Positions 7,742 through 12,300 of a stretch of DNA of 12,300 nucleotides are shown in pieces. Within the stretch, counting starts at the first letter, position 1, and each line of letters starts with the position of its first letter. The stretch covers positions 1 through 12,300 of the forward strand of contig JAUWSZ010000022.1 in assembly GCA_030609865.1 (NCBI GenBank), given 5' to 3'. The notes beneath the pieces are model-generated. The model saw only the letters and a list, made by a program, of their open reading frames with translations, did not search any database and was not told the origin of the DNA. The stretch comes from a bacterium. GTDB lineage: Bacteria; Desulfobacterota; DSWW01. The position numbers were made by a program, and so were the translations under genes.

Positions 7742-9661
7742 CTACACCAACTTGTTCAATCTCCGCAGATCTTGTGCAACGTCGGCCAACCCAGACGCCT
7801 CCAAGGTCTCCTTCAGGGGGATACCCGTTGCCACATCCCATCCTCTGGCTTGGTAGTATTCATCCAGCAGCCCTGAGAACTTCTCTTCGTCCAGCTTGAG
7901 GCCCACTCGCTGCCCCTTCTTGATCGGCTCTGTAACCTTCCCGGTCATCTTGTCGTCCGCCCGTGTGATCCCTTCGCGGACCAGAAACGCCCTCTCCAGG
8001 TTCCTCACGCGCCGGCTGGCCGTTCGAACCGACTTGCCGTCCATTTCCATGCCGGTGCACGTCTCGAAGAGGCGGGCCAGCTCATCGAAGCTCACCTCCT
8101 GGCCGGTCCATTCGGTGAAGAACTTGCAGATCCCCATCACGTCACAGGCCATGCACAGATCCTGGTAGTAGATCGTTACCGCTGCCTTGTTGTACGACAG
8201 GGGATCCAGATCGTCCGTGCCGAACTTCGCCAGGGCCTCTCGGGAGTCCATGCCCTTGATCTCTACGATCGGCATTCCCTCTTCCACGTGGGCAGGGATC
8301 GTGGCGGTCACATAGTTGAGGGCGGTGCCAATCAATACCTTGACCTCTTCGCCTCCGCACTGCACGCCACGGACCGAGCTCACGAACCGGTCTGCTCCTC
8401 TACCGATCTTCCGAGCCGCGGATTCGACGCCGTCCGCGAGCAGATCGCCAAACCCTTCCCTGTACGCACCCTTTTCCATCATCTTCAGAATCGCGTCGAC
8501 ATTCCCCCACTCCAGGGGGATCCCGTCCGTGTCCGCGGTCGTGATGATTCCGTTCTCGTACCAGTCCATGGCCACGCTGAGGATGTACGGAAATTCTCGA
8601 GTGTTGATGCCGTACCGGTTTGCCATGTTGAGAAACTTGAGCAGCGCCTCTCGATCATCCACGCCCAGACCGGCACCAAAAGGTACCTGTGTCGTCGAGA
8701 ACTCCGGCTTGGCCCCTTCCTCACCCTTGAAGCGCCCCTCCGTGATCTTGAAGTGGTGACTGCAGTGGATGGGGCAACAGAAGCAGGCAACCGGTTTCTT
8801 GAAGTACTCGGCGATCTCAACCGCACCGATGTTCTGGACGTTCTCCCAGTCACCGGCTTGTCCGTAGTTTCGAACGGAGAGGTAGCCCATCATGTTGTAG
8901 AAGGTCGTCCCGGGAAGGGTGCCGTAGTCCGCGATCAGGGAGTAGAACTCGTTGTTCACGATTCTCCGGACGAGATCCTTGGCATACTGGACGAGTGCCG
9001 CCGGGTCGGCGACCTCTACCGAGCCGCTTCCCCTGACGGCGATGGCCTTGACCTTCTTGGCGCCCATGATGGCGCCCAGGCCGGTCTCCCCGGCCGCCCG
9101 ATTGATGTTGAAGATGATGCAGGCGTACCTCGCCAAATTTTCGCCGGCCGGACCGATGGAACCGATCTGGACATCCTTGGTTCCAAGTTCTTCCTTGATC
9201 CGGGCTTCCGTCTCCCAGGTATCCTTGCCCCAGAGGTGCTCCGCAGGCCGGACTTCCACCTTTCCGTCGTCGATCCAGATATAGACAGGCGACTGGGCGA
9301 TGCCCCTGAGCAGGATTTGATCGTAGCCTGCATACTTCATCTCCGGCCCGAACTTGCCGCCCACGTTCGTCATGCCGAGATACATTTTGTCAAAGGTCTT
9401 GGCGGTGATGCTCATCCTCGAGTTTCCCGGCGCAATGGTCCCGCACATCGGCCCGGTCGTGAAGAGCATCACGTTATCCTCAGAGAGGGGATCCACACCC
9501 GGCTCGAGCAAGTCGTACAAACACCGGGAGTTCAAGCCCCGTGCACCCAGATACTTCTCCCTGAGACTCTGCTCCAAGGGCCTCTTGGTGACCTTACCGC
9601 TGGAAAGATCGATGTCCAGCACGAAGCCCTTCCAGCCGTATGTTTTTTCAGTAGCGTTCAT
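7742..9661 (-). CDS. aor: Aldehyde:ferredoxin oxidoreductase family protein (tungsto/molybdopterin enzyme)
   Basis: This 639-residue protein covers all three AOR domains. It begins with the YGWKGFVLDIDLSSG strand motif and continues with the N-terminal pterin-binding domain (TGP at 69-71, GGKFGPEMKYAGYD around 101-114). The cluster ligands C293-x2-C296-x3-C300 and C512 (in MGICKF) would bind one [4Fe-4S] cluster next to the bis-pterin metal site. The family oxidises aldehydes to acids with ferredoxin, or the reverse under strongly reducing conditions; class II benzoyl-CoA reductase BamB is a relative. The 16-cysteine ferredoxin encoded upstream is the natural electron partner, as in AorAB-type enzymes. 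The ribosome binding site is weak (GGAACGG), but this ATG is the only one that fits the family N-terminus. A repeat-filled 177-bp spacer separates it from the ferredoxin gene. The choice of W or Mo and the substrate are not readable. Confidence 0.94.
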   Translation of the reverse strand: MNATEKTYGWKGFVLDIDLSSGKVTKRPLEQSLREKYLGARGLNSRCLYDLLEPGVDPLSEDNVMLFTTGPMCGTIAPGNSRMSITAKTFDKMYLGMTNVGGKFGPEMKYAGYDQILLRGIAQSPVYIWIDDGKVEVRPAEHLWGKDTWETEARIKEELGTKDVQIGSIGPAGENLARYACIIFNINRAAGETGLGAIMGAKKVKAIAVRGSGSVEVADPAALVQYAKDLVRRIVNNEFYSLIADYGTLPGTTFYNMMGYLSVRNYGQAGDWENVQNIGAVEIAEYFKKPVACFCCPIHCSHHFKITEGRFKGEEGAKPEFSTTQVPFGAGLGVDDREALLKFLNMANRYGINTREFPYILSVAMDWYENGIITTADTDGIPLEWGNVDAILKMMEKGAYREGFGDLLADGVESAARKIGRGADRFVSSVRGVQCGGEEVKVLIGTALNYVTATIPAHVEEGMPIVEIKGMDSREALAKFGTDDLDPLSYNKAAVTIYYQDLCMACDVMGICKFFTEWTGQEVSFDELARLFETCTGMEMDGKSVRTASRRVRNLERAFLVREGITRADDKMTGKVTEPIKKGQRVGLKLDEEKFSGLLDEYYQARGWDVATGIPLKETLEASGLADVAQDLRRLNKLV

Positions 9662-9712
9662 GGTACCGTTCCATGGCTTTTCGGCATAGGTCTCGCTCTC
9701 GTCGTTTCTCCA

Positions 9713-9733
9713 TAGCTCTTAGCCGTTAGCCTC
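9713..9733. repeat. Short heptamer tract of the spacer repeat, copy A (TAGC units)
   Basis: Three adjacent 7-bp units read TAGCTCT, TAGCCGT and TAGCCTC on the plus strand. The same kind of tract occurs at 11527-11547 upstream of the acyl-CoA dehydrogenase gene. In both places it lies on the side nearest the start of the next gene, with a longer heptamer tract on the other side. Confidence 0.7.
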
Positions 9734-9761
9734 CCCCCTCCCGGGGCTTGGGTGGTTACGG

Positions 9762-9838
9762 CCTGACCCCCGATCCCTGACCCCTGTCTTTCGCCTTTTC
9801 CCTTTCGCCTTTGACCTTTGCCCTTTCCCCTGTGTCCT
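9762..9838. repeat. Heptanucleotide tandem repeat array, copy A
   Basis: Eleven consecutive 7-bp units run without a phase change: CCTGACC, CCCGATC, CCTGACC, CCTGTCT, TTCGCCT, TTTCCCT, TTCGCCT, TTGACCT, TTGCCCT, TTCCCCT, GTGTCCT. The units share a C/T-rich pattern ending in CC or CCT on the plus strand, that is, AGGnnAA-like in the mRNA sense. The array touches the stop codon of the ferredoxin gene with no intervening base and lies in the gap before the AOR gene. A related array occupies 11632-11701. The structure resembles the short tandemly repeated heptanucleotide (STRR) class known from cyanobacteria. Confidence 0.85.
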
Positions 9839-10291
9839 TTAGTCGGTCTCCAACTGGATCGCTTCCGTGACACATAGGGTCACGCATTCCGGCTCGCCCC
9901 CGCAGAGATCGCATTTGATCAGGCTCTGTTCAGAAGGATCGACCCTTCTGGCCCCGAATCGGCAGGCCTCGATGCAAGCAAGACAACCCATGCATTCACG
10001 CACCGGGTTCAGGACCACGAGGGCGAGTTTCTCATCCCAGTAAATAGGTGGTTTGGGATCTTTCGCCAAGGGACACGCGGCAATGCAACGTGGCTCCTGG
10101 CTGTCGCCTGCCCGACAGGCCCGTATGTTCTGCTGGCAGACATGGGGGATGTCCTTCCCCACCCTGGCGTCTGTCTCGATCCAGATCCTGGAGCTCCTCG
10201 AGCTGAACCGCGCTGTCTTCTGCACGGAACAGGCCATCTCACACATCCGACAACCGGTGCAGGCCACGCTTCGAGCCCGTATTCTTGGCAT
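9839..10291 (-). CDS. Four-cluster [4Fe-4S] ferredoxin-type electron-transfer subunit
   Basis: This 150-residue protein has 16 cysteines in four groups, enough for four [4Fe-4S] clusters: 11/14/17/21, 52/59/69/73, 100/103/106/110 and 127/130/136/140. The layout is that of HycB/DmsB-type polyferredoxin subunits. Groups one, three and four have near-classical spacing (groups one and three are C-x2-C-x2-C-x3-C). Group two is stretched, with C-x6-C-x9-C-x3-C and an inserted QNIRA-like segment, so its cluster may be unusual. There is no signal peptide, so it should act in the cytoplasm. The AOR gene follows 177 bp downstream, and the protein most likely carries electrons to or from that enzyme, possibly also from the acyl-CoA dehydrogenase encoded upstream. 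The start ATG has AAGGTGGGAG directly upstream. Family confident; partner inferred from context. Confidence 0.92.
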   Translation of the reverse strand: MPRIRARSVACTGCRMCEMACSVQKTARFSSRSSRIWIETDARVGKDIPHVCQQNIRACRAGDSQEPRCIAACPLAKDPKPPIYWDEKLALVVLNPVRECMGCLACIEACRFGARRVDPSEQSLIKCDLCGGEPECVTLCVTEAIQLETD

Positions 10292-10356
10292 CTCCCACCT
10301 TTGTTTGCCGGTTCCCCGTGTTCAGGGGTCGGCCTACTTCTCCTGCCCAGTGCGTT

Positions 10357-11505
10357 CTATCTCGGCATGCCGAGCATGAAGGCGATCGTGGACAGCTGGA
10401 TCTCGGATGGACCGATATCCACGGTTTGCAGCACTGCTTCTCGATACCATCGCTGCATCGGGTATTCCATGGCGTACCCGTAGCCACCCATCACCTGCAT
10501 TCCGTCGATCGTGGCCTGCTTGTAGATCTCCGAGGATTTGAGCTTCGCCATCGTTGCCTTGAGGTGCGACTCCATCGAATCTCCCTGCTCCTCCAGCCAG
10601 GCCGCATTGTACGTCAGAAGTCGGGCAGCCTCGATCTCCATCGCCAGGTTGGCCAGCTTGTGTTGAATGGCCTGGAACTTGCCGATGGGCTGGCCGAACT
10701 GCTCTCGCTCGGATACATACTTCAAGGCGTAGTCGAGCACCGAGCGGGCAGCCCCGACATTATACGCAGAGATGCCGATCCGCTCGGTGTTCACGATGGA
10801 GATCATGTGGTAAAAGCCCTTGTTGAGTTCTCCCAACAGGGCATCCTTGGGTACCTTGCAGCCCTCGTAGAAGACCTCAAAGGCCGGCATCACGTGGCCG
10901 CCGAGTTTGTCGATCTCTTTCATCGTAATGCCCGGGCTCTTCGCATCCACGATCAACAAAGAGAGCCCTTTGTGTTTCTTCACGGTCTTGTCGGTCCTTG
11001 CCGCCACCATCACGTAGTTCGCCACGTTGATGATGCTGGTCCACATCTTGTGGCCGTTGATCACAAGGTGGTCCCCGTCCAGGTCCGCGGTCGTGGTCAG
11101 GGAGGCAATATCAGAGCCCGCATTCGGCTCCGTGAAAGAAATCGAAAAGATCAACTCCCCGGCCGCGATCTTCGGCAGGAAGAATTTTTTCTGATCTTCT
11201 GTTCCGTGAAGCCGGATGGCATCCACGGCAAAGATCGCCGTGGGGATGAAATCGGTCCCCATTCCTGCCCTGCCCTGTTCCTCGAGCAGGATCGCGACAT
11301 CCATCATCCCCCTCGCGGATCCACCGTATTCCTCAGGCACACAGGTGCCGTACCATCCCATGTCCGTCATCTTCTTTCGCAACTCGTGCGGGAATTCCTT
11401 CCTTTCATCGAGTTCCCGGATGTACTCCGGCGGGCACTCCTTCTTGACGAAATCCTGGATGGACTGTCGCAGGACGTTCTGTTCTTCTGAAAAACCGAAT
11501 TCCAT
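10357..11505 (-). CDS. Acyl-CoA dehydrogenase
   Basis: This 382-residue protein is a full-length FAD acyl-CoA dehydrogenase that would introduce an alpha,beta double bond into an acyl-CoA. It shows FTEPNAGSD at about residues 124-132 and GHKMWTS at 151-157 (FAD and substrate signatures), SEREQFGQPIGKFQ from 265, and GGYGYAMEYPMQRWYR near the C-terminus. At the medium-chain catalytic Glu position (normally in YEGTSEIQ) the sequence reads DIGPSEIQ, with Ile364. Instead Glu241, in NTERIG, aligns with the catalytic Glu of isovaleryl-CoA and long-chain acyl-CoA dehydrogenases. A branched or bulky substrate is plausible but not proven. The start is an ATG with AAAGGAG 8 bases upstream, which touches the heptamer repeats of the spacer. 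The ferredoxin gene follows after 65 bp. Confidence 0.94.
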   Translation of the reverse strand: MEFGFSEEQNVLRQSIQDFVKKECPPEYIRELDERKEFPHELRKKMTDMGWYGTCVPEEYGGSARGMMDVAILLEEQGRAGMGTDFIPTAIFAVDAIRLHGTEDQKKFFLPKIAAGELIFSISFTEPNAGSDIASLTTTADLDGDHLVINGHKMWTSIINVANYVMVAARTDKTVKKHKGLSLLIVDAKSPGITMKEIDKLGGHVMPAFEVFYEGCKVPKDALLGELNKGFYHMISIVNTERIGISAYNVGAARSVLDYALKYVSEREQFGQPIGKFQAIQHKLANLAMEIEAARLLTYNAAWLEEQGDSMESHLKATMAKLKSSEIYKQATIDGMQVMGGYGYAMEYPMQRWYREAVLQTVDIGPSEIQLSTIAFMLGMPR

Positions 11506-11526
11506 GTCTCTGACTCCTTTGGCCGT

Positions 11527-11547
11527 TAGCTGTTAGCTGTCAGCCCT
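11527..11547. repeat. Short heptamer tract of the spacer repeat, copy B (TAGC units)
   Basis: Two exact TAGCTGT units followed by CAGCCCT form a 7-bp tandem tract, preceded in phase by TGGCCGT. The tract reaches the ribosome binding site of the acyl-CoA dehydrogenase gene. It matches the TAGC units at 9713-9733 in sequence type, orientation and position relative to the next gene. Confidence 0.72.
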
Positions 11548-11561
11548 TGCCCCACCCCTGG

Positions 11562-11581
11562 ATTCCCGCGTGCGCGGGAAT
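11562..11581. repeat. Small palindrome of the ATTCCC-N8-GGGAAT (dRS3/REP-like) type
   Basis: ATTCCCGC and GCGGGAAT form a perfect 8-bp stem around a GTGC loop, flanked by TGG on the left and GACGG on the right. This is the form of a palindrome widespread in proteobacterial intergenic regions and known in Neisseria as dRS3. It interrupts the heptamer-repeat spacer upstream of the acyl-CoA dehydrogenase gene, and copy A of that spacer lacks it, so it may be a later insertion. Confidence 0.75.
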
Positions 11582-11631
11582 GACGGACCTTTTTCGCCTT
11601 GGGTGGGCTTTGCCCTTTGGCAGAGGCGGGG

Positions 11632-11701
11632 CCTGACCCCTGACCCCCGATCCCTGACCCCTTACCTTTCGCCTTTGACCTCTTCCCTTTCGCCTTTCCC
11701 T
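11632..11701. repeat. Heptanucleotide tandem repeat array, copy B
   Basis: Ten 7-bp units can be read: CCTGACC, CCTGACC, CCCGATC, CCTGACC, CCTTACC, TTTCGCC, TTTGACC, TCTTCCC, TTTCGCC, TTTCCCT. The order, CCTGACC/CCCGATC units first and TTTCGCC units second, is the same as in 9762-9838, with a shift of one base between the two unit types. The array ends three bases before the stop codon of the alpha/beta hydrolase gene. Like copy A, it occupies the spacer between two co-directional genes. Confidence 0.85.
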
Positions 11702-11704
11702 ATG

Positions 11705-12300
11705 CTATCGATCGATCTCCAGCAAGAATTCATCTAACAGAGCGTTGAAAACCTCGGGTTGTTCGATGCAGGCCAGGTGTCCAGCCTTCTTGATCTTCAC
11801 CAGCCTCGCATCCGGGATCGCCTGCACATACAGATCCGCATCTTCCAGGGGAAACTCTGTCACGTCGTCCTCCCCCACCACAACGAGCGTCTTGGTCCGG
11901 ATCTCACCCAGCCGGTCCTTCAGGGGCGGCCGGGTGGCAAGGGCCCGGATGCTCCGGGCATACCCTTGCGGTGAGGCGGCTTGCATCCTCTTCTTGCAGT
12001 CCGCCACGAAACCGCTTTTCTCCTCTTGGAACCACGGAGAGAACACGACCGAGCAGAAGCCTTCGGCCAGCATCTCCATACCCTGGGACTCCGCGATCTG
12101 GGCGCTCATTTCGAAACGTTCCCTCATCTCCTCCCTGCCCCCCTCCGACGCGCCCACCAGCACCATGCCCAGGAGCCGACCCGGATGGTCCAGGGCAAAG
12201 CGCAGGGCTGTCATCGCGCCCATGGTCAGCCCGACCAGCACGGCTTTCTCGAACGAAAGGGCATCGAGCAAGCCGAGGATGTCGTCCGAGAAAACCTCTA
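11705..12300 (-). CDS. Alpha/beta hydrolase fold protein, partial (N-terminus beyond window)
   Basis: The frame is open to the right edge of the window; a TTG at 12271 is not a credible start because the segment before it (EVFSDDILGLLDAL) already belongs to the fold. About 198 C-terminal residues are present, and the first strands, including the usual HG oxyanion region, are missing. The nucleophile elbow reads VGLTMGAM, where the family usually has GHSMGG, so Thr (codon at 12224-12226) replaces the nucleophilic Ser. The acid is likely in VVVGEDDVTEF, and the His is in KAGHLACIEQP (codon 11777-11779), as in typical carboxylesterase or enol-lactone hydrolase relatives. It lies 199 bp upstream of the acyl-CoA dehydrogenase gene. 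It could hydrolyse an ester, lactone, ring C-C bond or thioester; with Thr it may be inactive or non-hydrolytic. Confidence 0.88.
   Translation of the reverse strand, partial: EVFSDDILGLLDALSFEKAVLVGLTMGAMTALRFALDHPGRLLGMVLVGASEGGREEMRERFEMSAQIAESQGMEMLAEGFCSVVFSPWFQEEKSGFVADCKKRMQAASPQGYARSIRALATRPPLKDRLGEIRTKTLVVVGEDDVTEFPLEDADLYVQAIPDARLVKIKKAGHLACIEQPEVFNALLDEFLLEIDR

Noticed and set aside
7742..9661. Assignment as the class II benzoyl-CoA reductase subunit BamB
   Set aside because: The family is related, but no other bam genes are visible and the diagnostic active-site residues could not be aligned reliably by eye.
8288..9715. A 475-codon plus-strand open frame antisense to the AOR gene, and similar long plus-strand frames at 1490-2896, 3400-4554 and 5517-7301
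   Set aside because: They lie opposite genes with clear family motifs, show no recognisable domains, and are rich in residues expected from the complement of GC-biased codons.
9762..9838. CRISPR array
   Set aside because: The units are 7 bp with no spacers, and no cas genes are present.

Overview
All eleven protein genes lie on the minus strand, so transcription runs from high to low coordinates. The content suggests an anaerobic, strictly fermentative or respiring bacterium. The aldehyde:ferredoxin oxidoreductase with a dedicated polyferredoxin, the CoA-based catabolic enzymes, the GC-rich sequence and the heptanucleotide intergenic repeats all resemble Desulfobacterota (former Deltaproteobacteria). 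The lineage is an inference; no rRNA or other marker gene is present.

Layout in transcription order: a partial alpha/beta hydrolase cut by the right edge (12300-11705); a spacer filled with heptamer repeats plus a small palindrome; an acyl-CoA dehydrogenase (11505-10357); a 16-cysteine ferredoxin (10291-9839); a second heptamer-repeat spacer; an AOR-family tungsten/molybdenum oxidoreductase (9661-7742); an SCP2 carrier (7659-7330); a spacer with a long imperfect hairpin (7144-7313). After that comes a tightly packed block: an acyl-CoA ligase (7055-5538), HyuA (TTG start, 5517-3418), HyuB (3406-1727), a HadA-like MaoC protein lacking the catalytic His (1723-1283), a HadB-like MaoC hydratase with an intact Asp/His pair (1239-817), and a crotonase (820-26). 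The spacings within this last block are 20, 11, 3 and 43 bp, then a 4-bp ATGA overlap, which strongly suggests one operon.

Taken together the genes look like a CoA-dependent catabolic route. A carboxylate is activated by the ligase; an acyl-CoA dehydrogenase, MaoC hydratases and a crotonase act on the acyl-CoA; SCP2 may carry a hydrophobic (possibly cyclic or isoprenoid/steroid-like) acyl chain; AOR/ferredoxin interconverts an aldehyde and an acid using low-potential electrons; and HyuAB performs an ATP-dependent ring opening or carboxylation. The substrate cannot be read from the sequence.

The most notable points are four enzymes with non-standard catalytic residues (crotonase without either Glu but with a PaaG-type Asp; a MaoC protein with His to Tyr beside an intact partner; an acyl-CoA dehydrogenase with the base at the isovaleryl/long-chain position; an alpha/beta hydrolase with Thr in the nucleophile elbow) and three structured spacers. 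Two of these are built from 7-bp repeats and lie in the same orientation; the third is a roughly 170-bp inverted repeat.
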